The translations under genes and the position numbers were made by a program. From Diaphorobacter nitroreducens (GTDB taxonomy: Bacteria; Pseudomonadota; Gammaproteobacteria; Burkholderiales; Burkholderiaceae_C): 64,000 nt of DNA. The notes under the pieces were generated by a model that was not told the origin of the DNA, did not search any database, and saw nothing but the letters and a program-made list of their open reading frames with translations. The stretch covers positions 124,001-188,000 of the forward strand of contig RJVL01000007.1 of the NCBI GenBank assembly GCA_003755025.1. The letters are read 5' to 3'. Below are positions 1-9,306 of the stretch, one piece after another; position 1 is the first letter of the stretch; each line of letters begins with the position of its first letter.

Positions 1-975
1 CAAGGTGCCGCCCAGGCAATAGCCCACTGCTTGCACTTTGCGCTCGGGCACGATGGCCGTGACCGCATCCAACGCGTCCATGACCCCCAGCCAGCGGTAA
101 TCCTCCAGACCGAGGTCGCGATCGGCCGCCGTCGGGTTCTTCCATGAAAGGATGAACACCGTGTGCCCCTGATCGACCAGGTACTTCACCATCGAGTTGT
201 GCGGCGACAGGTCGAGGATGTAGTACTTCATGATCCAGGACGGCACGATCAGTACCGGCTCCGCATGCACATCCGGCGTCGTGGGTGAGTACTGAATCAA
301 CTCGATCAGGTGGTTTCGAAACACCACCTTGCCTGGAGTGATCGCCACGTCCTTGCCCACCTCGAACCCTTCGACCCCTGCTGGCGCATCGTCGAGCGCG
401 AGGCGTCGCGCATCGTCAAGGAAGTTCACGGCGCCGCGCCACAGGTTTGCGCCACCGCTTTGCGTGATGGCGTGCAGCACCTCGGGGTTGGTCCAGATGA
501 AATTCGAAGGCGACCACATGTCCAGCCACTGCCGCCCAGCGAACGTGACCATGTTCTCGTGATGGCGCGACACGCCACGCACGCCCGTGGTGGCGTTGTG
601 CCACCACTGCTGCTGGAGCAAAAAACCCTGGTGAATCACGTTGAAGGGCCACTGCTGCCAAGCCGGGGCGGCAAAGCGCCGATCCTGCTCCAGGGGCTCG
701 ATGCAGGTCGGGCAATCGTGCGCGCTGGCAACACGCAAGGCATAGCGCGCAAGGCGTTGCTGTTTGTGCAAGCCCTTTTCGATCAAGCTGCGTTGCTTGC
801 CTGGCGAAAGGCTCAGGTGCAGCGCCCAGTCGTACCAAGCCAGCAGGCCGGCCGCCGGTGACAACCCCCCCGTGCTGCGCGCCCGCCAAGCATTCGCAAG
901 CGTATCCAGGGCGTCAGGGCGACAGGCTTCGGGCTGCGTCAGATCGGCCCTGCCATGTATTGCGACGTTGCTCAT
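1..975 (-). CDS. phaC: Poly(3-hydroxyalkanoate) synthase, class I-like (C-terminus beyond window)
   Basis: Polymerises hydroxyacyl-CoA into polyhydroxyalkanoate granules. The frame is open from an ATG at 973-975 to the window edge, 325 codons. The last visible residues are GYCLGGTL, the lipase-like box of PHA synthases with the catalytic Cys at about residue 320. The N-terminal half shows WTNPEVL and a VPSWIMKYYILDL segment typical of the family. The C-terminal part with the catalytic Asp and His would lie left of position 1. It is divergent from a TetR gene at 1298 and the two start regions share an operator-like motif, so TetR control is likely (inference). A PHA synthase outside a phaCAB operon, among efflux and stress genes, fits mobile cargo. 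Confidence 0.9.
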   Translation of the reverse strand, partial: MSNVAIHGRADLTQPEACRPDALDTLANAWRARSTGGLSPAAGLLAWYDWALHLSLSPGKQRSLIEKGLHKQQRLARYALRVASAHDCPTCIEPLEQDRRFAAPAWQQWPFNVIHQGFLLQQQWWHNATTGVRGVSRHHENMVTFAGRQWLDMWSPSNFIWTNPEVLHAITQSGGANLWRGAVNFLDDARRLALDDAPAGVEGFEVGKDVAITPGKVVFRNHLIELIQYSPTTPDVHAEPVLIVPSWIMKYYILDLSPHNSMVKYLVDQGHTVFILSWKNPTAADRDLGLEDYRWLGVMDALDAVTAIVPERKVQAVGYCLGGTL

Positions 976-1297
976 TTCCAGCCTTTCATTTAGCGAGTAA
1001 CATATTACTATCTTATCGCTCGCAGGAAAAGTTGCAAGCCTTCCGCAGGGGCGCAAAGTTTTTTCAGCCTTCACAAACGCAATCACTGCCGCAGCTGAAG
1101 CTCCAGGCCCAACGATCACGCATCTTCCGATCTGCCTGATATGGGATCCAGCTTCTTGAGTTGCATCAAGTTGACCGATCCGCTCTCCGTATGAAAGGCC
1201 CGCAGTTCTGTCTCATCCGACAAGTTTCCGATCTTGCGTCATGGTCATTTTACGTGTTACGATAGTAATAGATCACTTACTACATGGAGTCTGAATC
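976..1297. promoter_or_regulatory. Divergent phaC/tetR intergenic region with paired operator-like motifs
   Basis: This 322-bp gap has no convincing gene. ATTACTATCTTA occurs at 1004-1015, just upstream of phaC. Its near-identical reverse complement TTACGATAGTAAT occurs at 1257-1269, just upstream of the TetR start. Each is near a small inverted repeat: GTAA-CATA-TTAC at 998-1009 and TTAC-GATA-GTAA at 1257-1268. This layout suggests the TetR protein represses both divergent promoters. The middle part (about 1025-1240) shows nothing I recognise. Confidence 0.5.
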
Positions 1298-1906
1298 GTG
1301 AGCCAACGCCCCCAGTACCTGTCCGCCGAAGATCGGCGCGCGGCCACAGTGCAAGCCGTGGTTGATCTGGCAGCCGAGCAAAACCCGGCCGAGATCACGA
1401 CCACGGCGATTGCCGACCGAATGGGCTTGACGCAGGGCGCGTTGTTTCGTCACTTCCCCAACAAGGAAGCCATCGTGGAAGCCACGATGTCCTGGGTCGG
1501 CGAACGCCTTCTGGTCAGCGTGGACAAGGCGGCCGAAGGCGCCGCATCTCCTGGCGCGGCGCTCGAAGCCATGTTCATGACGCACATCGACTTCGTGTCC
1601 AAGCACCCGGGCGTGCCACGCATGCTGTTCGGAGAGTTGCAGCGCTCTGGCGAGACGCTCGCCAAGCGCATGGTGCAAACCCTGATCCGCCAGTACGAGC
1701 AGCGCCTGCGCCGCCTGATGGAAGCGGGCAAGGCGCAGGGCGAGCTGGATGCGGATCTGGACGTGGATGCCGCCGCCGTGCTGTTCATCGGCACGATCCA
1801 GGGGCTGGTCATGCAGTCCCTGCTGGCCGGCAAGGTCAGTCGGATTCGTCGCGATGCGCCCGCCGTGTTCGCCATCTATCGCCGTGGCATCGAAAGCGGC
1901 ACATGA
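1298..1906 (+). CDS. TetR/AcrR-family transcriptional regulator
   Basis: A 202-aa TetR-type repressor. The N-terminal helix-turn-helix covers about residues 15-60, with ITTTAIADRMGLTQGALFRH followed by FPNKEAI, the classic TetR recognition segment. The C-terminal ligand-binding domain is variable, so the inducer cannot be predicted. The start is GTG at 1298; an operator-like inverted repeat lies about 30 bp upstream, which suggests autoregulation. The stop overlaps the next open frame by 4 bp, and it probably leads the efflux operon downstream, which it is likely to control. Confidence 0.9.
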   Translation: MSQRPQYLSAEDRRAATVQAVVDLAAEQNPAEITTTAIADRMGLTQGALFRHFPNKEAIVEATMSWVGERLLVSVDKAAEGAASPGAALEAMFMTHIDFVSKHPGVPRMLFGELQRSGETLAKRMVQTLIRQYEQRLRRLMEAGKAQGELDADLDVDAAAVLFIGTIQGLVMQSLLAGKVSRIRRDAPAVFAIYRRGIESGT

Positions 1907-1968
1907 AGCACCCGTCCAGTCCTCAAACGGCACGACGATCCAGCAAACCCTCCGAAGAACCGGGAGCA

Positions 1969-2394
1969 ATGAACATGACAGCACACAACGGGCGCGGCAT
2001 CTGGATGCGTGTGATCGCCCTGATTGCCATCGGTTTTGGCCTGATGACCATCCGGGAAGGCGGCGCCGTCCTGTTTTATGACGGTGCAGGGCGTGACGCG
2101 GCCGGAAGCTATGTGCCCTTCGTGCTTTGGTTCAACTTTCTGGCCGGGTTCGCCTACGTCATCGCTGGCGTCGGGTTGTGGATGCGTCGGCGCTGGGCCA
2201 CATGGCTGGCCATGGCCATCGCAGTTGCGACGGCACTCGTATTCCTGGCCTTCGGAGTGCATGTGGCGCTCGGCGGCGCCTGGGAGCGGCGCACGGTCAT
2301 TGCCATGACGCTGCGCACGCTGGTGTGGGTCGGCATCGCGGCCATTGCTTGGCGTCGATCAACGGCGAATGCACCGGCCACGCGCGAGCAGTGA
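1969..2394 (+). CDS. Small integral membrane protein, unknown function
   Basis: About 141 aa from the ATG at 1969, which has a GGGAG Shine-Dalgarno just upstream. The frame is also open from 1903, but the extra 22 residues are low complexity and overlap tetR. Four hydrophobic segments are visible: around VIALIAIGFGLMTI, PFVLWFNFLAGFAYVIAGVG, WLAMAIAVATALVFLAFGV and TLRTLVWVGIAAIAW. It lies between tetR and the HlyD gene in the same direction and probably belongs to the efflux operon. I cannot name a family. Confidence 0.7.
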   Translation: MNMTAHNGRGIWMRVIALIAIGFGLMTIREGGAVLFYDGAGRDAAGSYVPFVLWFNFLAGFAYVIAGVGLWMRRRWATWLAMAIAVATALVFLAFGVHVALGGAWERRTVIAMTLRTLVWVGIAAIAWRRSTANAPATREQ

Positions 2395-2421
2395 GCATCT
2401 TTTTTTAGTGGAAACCCATCC

Positions 2422-3462
2422 ATGACAACTCCGAACCTCTCTACAAAAAAAACCCGTTGGGTCGTGATCATTGTTGCCCTGCTCGTTCTTGGCGGTGCAC
2501 TGGCGTTCTGGTTCACGCGCGGCCATGACAATCAAGATGCATTGCGCCTCTACGGCAACGTCGACATCCGCGAGGTTCAATTGGCTTTCCGCCAGCCCGG
2601 GCGCGTCACGCAGATGGCTTTTGACGAGGGTGATTCCGTCACTGCCGGCGCGCGCCTGGCCACGCTCGACGCGCAGCCATATCAAGACGCCCTTGCAGCC
2701 GCACAAGCCCAGGTACAGGTGGCGCAGGCGGAGCTGACCAAGCTGCGCCGCGGCCTGCGACCTCAGGAAATCACCCAGGCACGCGAGGCGCTTAAGAAAG
2801 CGCAGGCGCTCGCCCTCGATGCCGAGCGCAACTTTCAGCGCCAGAGCAGCCTGTTGGCGTCGGGTGCAAGCAGCCAGCGCACGGTCGATGCTGCCCGCAC
2901 CGCAAGAGATCAGTCGGTTGCGGGCGTCGAATCAGCCAAGGCCGCCCTGTCGCAAGCATCCGAAGGCTTTCGCAAGGAAGACATTGCCGCAGCAGAGGCT
3001 CGCCTTGCAGCGGCGCAGGCAGCCGCAGCGCAAGCCACTACATCTCTGGCGGACACTGAACTCATGGCACCCAGCGATGGAACCATCATCGCGCGGGTGC
3101 GTGAACCCGGCAGCATGGTGGCCAGCCAGAGTGCGGTCTACAGCCTGAGCCTGGACAAGCCCGTGTACGTGCGCGCCTACGTGGGCGAGCGGGATCTGGG
3201 CCGCATCGCACCGGGCACGGCGGTGCACGTCAAGAGCGATTCCGGGGAAAAGATCTATCGCGGCCAGATCGGTTTCATCTCGCCGCGCGCCGAATTCACG
3301 CCCAAGACAGTGGAGACGACGGACTTGCGCACGGATCTGGTGTATCGCCTGCGCATCGTCATTGACGAGGCCGACAGCGACGCCGCCTTGCGTCAGGGTA
3401 TGCCGGTGACGATCGCGGTCGATGCCAAACCAGCCTCCAGCACGCGCGTGGGAGAACGTTGA
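2422..3462 (+). CDS. HlyD/YbhG-type membrane fusion protein
   Basis: A 346-aa periplasmic adaptor. One N-terminal membrane anchor (about residues 12-31) is followed by a lipoyl-like half (LYGNVDIREVQLAF, GRVTQMAFDEGDSV), an Ala/Gln-rich coiled-coil hairpin (about 80-210), the second lipoyl half (LMAPSDGTIIARVREPGSMV) and a beta-barrel. It would link the ABC inner-membrane proteins encoded next to the NodT-type outer-membrane channel downstream. The same partner order occurs in E. coli ybhGFSR. Substrate not predictable from sequence. Confidence 0.9.
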   Translation: MTTPNLSTKKTRWVVIIVALLVLGGALAFWFTRGHDNQDALRLYGNVDIREVQLAFRQPGRVTQMAFDEGDSVTAGARLATLDAQPYQDALAAAQAQVQVAQAELTKLRRGLRPQEITQAREALKKAQALALDAERNFQRQSSLLASGASSQRTVDAARTARDQSVAGVESAKAALSQASEGFRKEDIAAAEARLAAAQAAAAQATTSLADTELMAPSDGTIIARVREPGSMVASQSAVYSLSLDKPVYVRAYVGERDLGRIAPGTAVHVKSDSGEKIYRGQIGFISPRAEFTPKTVETTDLRTDLVYRLRIVIDEADSDAALRQGMPVTIAVDAKPASSTRVGER

Positions 3463-3463
3463 G

Positions 3464-5239
3464 ATGCAGGCAAACGCAGCCATGACTGCCACGCCGACGA
3501 GCGCGAGCGCCGATGTCGCCGCCGTCGTTATCGAAGGCGTGGACAAGCATTTCGGCAAGGTGCAGGCCCTGCGGAACTTGAGCGCGCACATCCACTATGG
3601 GCGGCTGACGGGTCTGGTCGGCCCGGACGGAGCCGGCAAGACGACGCTGATGCGGATTCTGACCGGCCTGCTGGTGCCCAATGCCGGCCGCGTCACCCTG
3701 GCCGGCTATGACGTGGTCAAGGACAACGACGCCATTCACGTGGCCAGCGGCTACATGCCACAGCGCTTCGGCCTGTACGAAGACCTGTCGGTGATGGAGA
3801 ACATGCGCCTGTATGCGCAGCTGCGCGGCATGGATGCGGATCGCAATGCCGATCTATTTGCCGAGTTGCTGGACTTCACGCGGCTGGGACCTTTTACGAA
3901 GCGCTTGGCCGGCAAGCTCTCCGGCGGCATGAAGCAGAAGCTTGGCCTGGCCTGTGCGCTCATGGCGCGGCCCAAGGTGCTGCTGCTGGACGAGCCCGGC
4001 GTGGGCGTTGACCCGGTCAGCCGCCAGGATTTGTGGCGCATGGTGCAGGCACTGACCGATGAGGGCATGGCCGTGGTCTGGTCTACCGCCTATCTGGACG
4101 AGGCCGAGCGCTGCGAGAGCGTGCTGTTGCTGAACCAGGGGCAGCTCTTGTTCGATGGCCCGCCGCAAGCACTGACCGCGCAGCTCGAAGGCCGCAGCTT
4201 CCGCCTGGAAAACGTCGGCGCCGAGCGCCGGGCGGTTCTGACCGAGGCACTCGATCTGGAGAGCGTGAGCGATGGCGTGATCCAGGGCGCCGGCGTGCGC
4301 GTGGTACTGCGCGAGGGTGCGCAGGCAAGCCAAATCCAGTCGCTGGCTGATCGTGCCCAAGTGCAGCTGGCCCGGGTGCCCGCGCGCTTCGAAGACGCCT
4401 TCATCGATCTCCTCGGTGGCGGCCCCGGCGGCACTTCGACACTGGCCGAACGCCTGTCACCGGTCGAACTGGGCTCGGACATTGCCGTCTCCTGCCGCAA
4501 TCTCACCAAGCGCTTCGGCGAGTTCACCGCCACCGACCAGGTCAGCTTCGAGGTGCGCAAAGGCGAAATCTTCGGTCTGCTCGGCCCCAATGGCGCCGGC
4601 AAGTCCACCACCTTCAAGATGCTGTGCGGCCTGTTGAAACCCACTGCGGGCGAGGCGCACGTGGTGGGGCACGATCTGCGCCGCGCCACCGGCGCGGCCA
4701 AGAGCCGGCTCGGCTACATGGCGCAGAAATTCTCGCTCTACGGCCTGCTGTCGGTGCAGCAGAACCTGGAGTTCTCGGCCGGCGTCTACGGGTTGGAGGG
4801 CAACACCCGGCGCGAGCGCATCGGGGAAATGATCGAAACCTTCGATCTGGGCGACTGGTTGTCCGCCACGCCAGATTCCCTGCCGCTGGGGCACAAACAG
4901 CGCCTGGCGCTGGCCTGCTCGCTCATGCATCGGCCTCCCGTGTTGTTCCTGGATGAGCCTACTTCGGGCGTGGATCCGATCACCCGGCGCGAATTCTGGA
5001 CCCACATCAACGGCCTGGCGCGCAAGGGCGTGACCATCATGGTCACCACCCACTTCATGGACGAGGCCGAATACTGCGACCGCGTCGCCATGCTCTCTCG
5101 CGCGCGCCTGATCGCGCTCGACACGCCCGATGCGCTCAAGCGTGCCGCCGCGAATGCCGAACATCCCGACCCGACCATGGAGGACGCCTTCATTCACCTG
5201 GTGGAGTCTGCCGACCGTGAGATGGAGGTTGCCGCATGA
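3464..5239 (+). CDS. ABC transporter ATPase with two fused nucleotide-binding domains (YbhF-like)
   Basis: A 591-aa tandem ATPase energising the efflux system. Domain 1 has Walker A GPDGAGKTT, signature LSGGMKQK and Walker B VLLLDEPG. Domain 2 has Walker A GPNGAGKST, a degenerate signature LPLGHKQR and Walker B VLFLDEPT. An altered second signature is usual in YbhF-like proteins. I chose the ATG at 3464, one base after the HlyD stop, over an upstream in-frame ATG at 3422 inside hlyD. It overlaps the next gene by 4 bp, indicating translational coupling. Confidence 0.93.
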   Translation: MQANAAMTATPTSASADVAAVVIEGVDKHFGKVQALRNLSAHIHYGRLTGLVGPDGAGKTTLMRILTGLLVPNAGRVTLAGYDVVKDNDAIHVASGYMPQRFGLYEDLSVMENMRLYAQLRGMDADRNADLFAELLDFTRLGPFTKRLAGKLSGGMKQKLGLACALMARPKVLLLDEPGVGVDPVSRQDLWRMVQALTDEGMAVVWSTAYLDEAERCESVLLLNQGQLLFDGPPQALTAQLEGRSFRLENVGAERRAVLTEALDLESVSDGVIQGAGVRVVLREGAQASQIQSLADRAQVQLARVPARFEDAFIDLLGGGPGGTSTLAERLSPVELGSDIAVSCRNLTKRFGEFTATDQVSFEVRKGEIFGLLGPNGAGKSTTFKMLCGLLKPTAGEAHVVGHDLRRATGAAKSRLGYMAQKFSLYGLLSVQQNLEFSAGVYGLEGNTRRERIGEMIETFDLGDWLSATPDSLPLGHKQRLALACSLMHRPPVLFLDEPTSGVDPITRREFWTHINGLARKGVTIMVTTHFMDEAEYCDRVAMLSRARLIALDTPDALKRAAANAEHPDPTMEDAFIHLVESADREMEVAA

Positions 5240-6405
5240 ACGTCGTTGAGAAACACAAGGACGGCGCTGGCCCGATGCAGGGCGACTTGCGCCGTTTTGA
5301 CCTGCGGCGCCTGGTGGCCTTGGTCACCAAGGAAAGTTATCAGGCGTTGCGTGACCCATCCACTTTGTTGATCGCCTTCGTGCTGCCGGTGGTGTTGCTG
5401 CTGCTGTTTGCCTATGCAGTGTCGCTGGATGCGAAGGATGTTCGTGTCGGTGTCGTGCTGGAGTCGCCCGGTGCGGCAGCGCAGGAACTGGCGGCGGCGT
5501 TTTCCGGGACGCGCTTCCTCGATGTGCACTTCGCCCATGATCGCCGCGAAGTGGCCGAGCAGCTCGTCTCCGGTGCGCTGCGCGGCTACGTCGTCATTCC
5601 GCAGGATTTCGAACAACGCTTGGCCCAGCGCGGCAGCGAGCCGCTGGTGCAGATCGTCACCGATGGCTCCTACCCCAACACCGCCAACTATGTCGAAAAC
5701 TACGCTCGCGGCGTGGTGCAGACGTGGCGCGCCGGGCTGGATGTCGCAGCACCCGCGCAGTCCGTCGTGCTGGAGCCGCGCTACTGGTTCAACCCCGAGC
5801 TGGAAAGCCGGCGCGCGCTGATTCCGGGCGCGATTGCCATCGTCATGACCATCATCGGCACCATGTTGACCGCGCTGGTGGTGGCGCGCGAATGGGAGCG
5901 CGGCACCATGGAGGCGGTGCTCTCCACGCCGGCCTCGGTGGCGGAGATATTGATCGGCAAGCTGCTGCCGTACTTCGTGCTCGGCATGCTGTCCACACTG
6001 GGCGCGGCCGCACTGGCCGTGTTCGTGTTCGGCGTCCCGATGCGTGGCTCGCTGGCGGCGTTGCTGCTTTTGTCCGCCGTGTTCATGGTGCCGGCGCTGG
6101 GCCAGGGTCTGCTGATCTCGTCCCTGGCGCGTAACCAGTTCCTGGCGGCGCAGATTGCGCTGTTCACGGGCTTTCTGCCGGCTTTCATGCTGTCGGGCTT
6201 TTTGTACGAGATCGATGCCATGCCGGCGCCGATCCGCGCCATCACCCGAGCGGTTCCGGCGCGCTACTTCGTCGACTCGCTCAAAACCGTGTTTCTCGCC
6301 GGCGACATCTGGGCCGTATTCCTGCCCAATCTGGCAGCCATGGCGGCGATCGGGGCTGTGTTCTTCATCATCGCCAAGCGCGCCACGCGCAAGAACCTGG
6401 AGTGA
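5236..6405 (+). CDS. ABC-2 type transporter permease (YbhS-like)
   Basis: A 389-aa ABC-2 permease. A first transmembrane helix (about residues 45-62, LLIAFVLPVVLLLLFAYAVS) is followed by a large periplasmic domain (about 65-195) and five C-terminal helices, starting at IPGAIAIVMTIIGTMLTALV. The motif REWERGTMEAVLSTP after the second helix is typical of drug-exporting ABC-2 permeases. It starts within the ATPase stop and is followed 4 bp later by a paralogous permease, so the two probably form a heterodimeric channel. Confidence 0.92.
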   Translation: MNVVEKHKDGAGPMQGDLRRFDLRRLVALVTKESYQALRDPSTLLIAFVLPVVLLLLFAYAVSLDAKDVRVGVVLESPGAAAQELAAAFSGTRFLDVHFAHDRREVAEQLVSGALRGYVVIPQDFEQRLAQRGSEPLVQIVTDGSYPNTANYVENYARGVVQTWRAGLDVAAPAQSVVLEPRYWFNPELESRRALIPGAIAIVMTIIGTMLTALVVAREWERGTMEAVLSTPASVAEILIGKLLPYFVLGMLSTLGAAALAVFVFGVPMRGSLAALLLLSAVFMVPALGQGLLISSLARNQFLAAQIALFTGFLPAFMLSGFLYEIDAMPAPIRAITRAVPARYFVDSLKTVFLAGDIWAVFLPNLAAMAAIGAVFFIIAKRATRKNLE

Positions 6406-6409
6406 AGCC

Positions 6410-7528
6410 ATGTTGACCTCCGCCTTCTCGTTCACCCGCCTGCGCGCCCAATTCATCAAGGAAGTGCTGAGCGTGCTGCGCGACCCGCGCAGCCGCATGG
6501 TGGTGTTCGTGCCGCCCATCCTGCAATTGCTGGTATTCGCCTTTGCCGCGACGCTGGAAGTGCGCAACGTCGACATCGCCGTCTACAACCAGGACGCCGG
6601 ACGCTGGTCGCACGAACTGGTGCAGCGCCTGGACAGCGCCCGCTTCGTCACCCACGTCCGGCATGTGGACAGCCAGCGGCAGTTGCACGAGATGATCGAC
6701 CGGGGCGAGGTCATCGCCGCACTCGCCATTCCGGTGGACTTCTCGCGCACCATCGCCGCCGGTGGCAGTGGCAAGGCACAGGTGGTGGTCGATGGCCGCC
6801 GCAGCAACTCGGGCCAGATCACCGTGGCCTACCTGTCCACCATTGCCGCCGACGTCGGCGCCGAGGTTGTGCCCGACGCGCAGGCACCGACGCCGGTGGT
6901 CGTGCGCCACTGGTTCAACCCGAACCTGGTCTACCGCTGGTTCATCGTGCCCGGCTTGACCGGCATCCTGGCACTGTTCAGCGCGCTGCTCATCACCTCG
7001 CTGTCGATCGCGCGCGAGCGCGAGCTTGGAACCTTCGACCAGCTGCTGGTGTCGCCCACCTCCACGCCGGAAATCATTATTTCCAAGTCGTTGCCGGCAC
7101 TGGCGATCGGCACGCTACTCGGCCTGTTCATGATCAGCGCAGGCGTGTTCCTGTTCGGCATTCCGTTCACCGGCTCGTTCGCACTGCTGCTCGCCAGCCT
7201 GGTGCTGTTCATCCTGTCGGTGGTCGGCATCGGCCTGATGATTTCCGCAGTCAGCATGACGCAGCAGCAGGCCATCCTGGGTGCGTTCGCCATCGGCGTG
7301 CCGGCGGTGCTGATGTCAGGCTTTGCGACGCCGGTGGAAAACATGCCCCTCGTCCTGCAATGGATGGCCCAGGCCATTCCACTGACCCACTTCCTCATCA
7401 TCGTCGAAGGCAGCTTCCTCAAGGCCATGCCGCCCGGCGACATTCTCGCCAGCCTCTGGCCGTTGGCGGTCATCGCCCTCGCCACGCTGACGATGGCCAC
7501 CGTATTCGTCCGAGGACGCCTGCAATGA
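6410..7528 (+). CDS. ABC-2 type transporter permease (YbhR-like)
   Basis: A 372-aa paralogue of the preceding permease with the same topology: an N-terminal helix (VFVPPILQLLVFAFAATL), a periplasmic domain and a cluster of C-terminal helices. The motif ARERELGTFDQLLVSPTS matches the coupling region of the family. The ATG at 6410 is preferred; an in-frame upstream extension lies inside the previous gene and has non-membrane composition. Its stop overlaps the start of the NodT gene (ATGA). Confidence 0.92.
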   Translation: MLTSAFSFTRLRAQFIKEVLSVLRDPRSRMVVFVPPILQLLVFAFAATLEVRNVDIAVYNQDAGRWSHELVQRLDSARFVTHVRHVDSQRQLHEMIDRGEVIAALAIPVDFSRTIAAGGSGKAQVVVDGRRSNSGQITVAYLSTIAADVGAEVVPDAQAPTPVVVRHWFNPNLVYRWFIVPGLTGILALFSALLITSLSIARERELGTFDQLLVSPTSTPEIIISKSLPALAIGTLLGLFMISAGVFLFGIPFTGSFALLLASLVLFILSVVGIGLMISAVSMTQQQAILGAFAIGVPAVLMSGFATPVENMPLVLQWMAQAIPLTHFLIIVEGSFLKAMPPGDILASLWPLAVIALATLTMATVFVRGRLQ

Positions 7529-9069
7529 AAACCAAAACCCGCCACCTCTCCTCGCGCACGCCAGCCGCACAGCCGACGTCCAGGCGCTTGCGCCCGCTCG
7601 CGCTGGCCCTGTCCTGCGCGCTGCTGACCGCCTGTGCGACCGTGGGCCCCGACTACCGCGAGCCGCCTCCGGTGGACATCGGCAACGGCTGGACCTTGCC
7701 TCTGGCGAGCGAATCGCAGTCCGCAGACCTGGCCCGTTGGTGGTCTGCACTCGACGATCCCATCCTTGACCGTCTGATGGGCGCGGCGCTGGCACAGAAC
7801 CTGGATCTGCGCCAAGCCGCGGCACGCATCGACGAGGCGCGCGCCCTACGCGACCGTGTGGCGGGAGATCGGCTTCCCACCGTTAGCGCAGGAGCCAGCG
7901 TCAATCGGCGTCGTCAAAGCGAAAACGGCCCCTTGCCCGTGGGCTCGATTCCCGGCCTTGACGCCACCCAGACCATTTACGACGCAGGTTTCGATGCGGC
8001 CTGGGAGGCCGATCTATTCGGCGCCAAGCGCCGCGCCCTGGAAGGCGCCAGCGCCCGCCTGCAAGCCACCGAAGTCGAAGCACAGGGTGTGCGCATGCGC
8101 GTCGCGGCCGAGGTTGCGCGCACCTGGTTCACTGCCGTTGGCGCTGGATACGAGCTGCATGCGCAACAAGCCACGCTGGACACGCTGCAGCAGACCTTGG
8201 AGTTGGTGCGCCTGCGGCATGCATTGGGCGACGCATCCGCCGCCGATGTAGAGGCGGCCTACGCGCAGTGGACCGCCGTCAACGCGCTGCTGCCGGACAT
8301 CCAGGCACGCCAGCGCGCCGCGGTGCTTGGCCTGGGTGTGCTGCTAGGCTCCCCGCCCGAGCGTGAACTGGCATTGCTCGACGGCCCATTGGCACCGTGC
8401 ACGCTGCGTGCCTTGCCGGTGGGCGAGCGTGCCGACCTGCTGCGCCGACGCCCTGACGTGCTGGCTGCGGAACGGCGACTGGCAGCAAGTTCCGCTGACA
8501 TCGGCGTGGCCACGGCCGAGCTCTTCCCCAAGCTCTCCATCGGTGTTGGAGGCGGGTTTCAGGCGCTCAGCACGGGCGATTGGTTCGATGCATCCAGCTC
8601 ACGTTTTTCCATCCTGCCGCTGATTTCCTGGCGCCTGTTCGACGGCGGCCGCGTGCGCGCTGAAATCCGGGCACGTGAGGCAGCCGAGCAGCAGGCTGCG
8701 CTGGCCTATGAGCAGGCGGTGCTGGCGGCGCTGGGCGACGCCGAGCGTGCGCTTGGCGACTATCACGGCGGGCTGGACACATTGGAGCGCCGCGCCATGG
8801 CCTTGGACGCGGCACGAACCAGCTACGGCTACGCCAAGGCCCGCTACGCCGCGGGCGATGTTGCACTGGTGGAACTGCTGGCCGCCCAGCGCAGCTTGCA
8901 CGACGCCGAGACCGCGGCCGCCCGCGCGCATACCAGCGCCGCGGTGCAGTTGGTGGCGCTGTACAAGGCGCTTGGTGGTGGCTGGGATGCACCTGCAATG
9001 ACATCGCAAACCACGAATCCAGCCCTGAAGCCGATCGCAACTGTGCTCGCAGCACCCTCAGTTCCTTGA
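7525..9069 (+). CDS. Outer-membrane efflux lipoprotein, NodT family
   Basis: A 514-aa TolC-like channel. The N-terminus has a long basic region, a hydrophobic segment and a lipobox LLTAC, with the lipidated Cys near residue 39, followed by ATVGPDY, the usual NodT start. Two OEP repeats follow, each rich in Ala-containing coiled coil. With the HlyD, double ATPase and two permeases it completes a tripartite export pump across both membranes. The upstream in-frame start at 7360 is rejected because it lies within the permease gene. Confidence 0.92.
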   Translation: MKTKTRHLSSRTPAAQPTSRRLRPLALALSCALLTACATVGPDYREPPPVDIGNGWTLPLASESQSADLARWWSALDDPILDRLMGAALAQNLDLRQAAARIDEARALRDRVAGDRLPTVSAGASVNRRRQSENGPLPVGSIPGLDATQTIYDAGFDAAWEADLFGAKRRALEGASARLQATEVEAQGVRMRVAAEVARTWFTAVGAGYELHAQQATLDTLQQTLELVRLRHALGDASAADVEAAYAQWTAVNALLPDIQARQRAAVLGLGVLLGSPPERELALLDGPLAPCTLRALPVGERADLLRRRPDVLAAERRLAASSADIGVATAELFPKLSIGVGGGFQALSTGDWFDASSSRFSILPLISWRLFDGGRVRAEIRAREAAEQQAALAYEQAVLAALGDAERALGDYHGGLDTLERRAMALDAARTSYGYAKARYAAGDVALVELLAAQRSLHDAETAAARAHTSAAVQLVALYKALGGGWDAPAMTSQTTNPALKPIATVLAAPSVP

Positions 9070-9089
9070 TTCAACGAAAGGAGATCACC

Positions 9090-9290
9090 ATGCAAATCAA
9101 CGTAGGAAATCTCGACCGCATCGCGCGCGTCGTCATCGGCCTGATCCTGCTCAGCTTGCCGTTGTGGCTGGATTCACCGTGGCGCTGGCTGGGGCTCATT
9201 GGAATCATGCCGTTGATCACCGGCCTGGCGGGTCGCTGCCTAGGTTACCGCCTGCTCGGCGTGAGCACCTGCCCGATGCAAAAGAAATAA
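9090..9290 (+). CDS. DUF2892 (YgaP-like) membrane protein
   Basis: A 66-aa protein with two hydrophobic helices (ARVVIGLILLSLPLWL and LGLIGIMPLITGLAGRC) and the family N-terminus MQINVGNLDRIARV. DUF2892 domains often accompany rhodanese or redox proteins, and the conserved Cys pair here (RCLGYRLLGVSTC) fits that. The ATG at 9090 has a strong Shine-Dalgarno (AAAGGAGA) and is preferred over 9066. It lies 17 bp before the metallo-beta-lactamase gene. Function uncertain. Confidence 0.8.
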   Translation: MQINVGNLDRIARVVIGLILLSLPLWLDSPWRWLGLIGIMPLITGLAGRCLGYRLLGVSTCPMQKK

Positions 9291-9306
9291 CCCGAGTGAG
9301 CATCCT

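Noticed and set aside
416..889. 157-codon frame on the minus strand near the left edge
   Set aside because: It is out of phase with the phaC frame that ends in GYCLGGTL and runs to the window edge.
5194..6576. 460-codon minus-strand frame opposite the ABC permeases
   Set aside because: Gln/His/Arg-rich shadow of a membrane protein gene.
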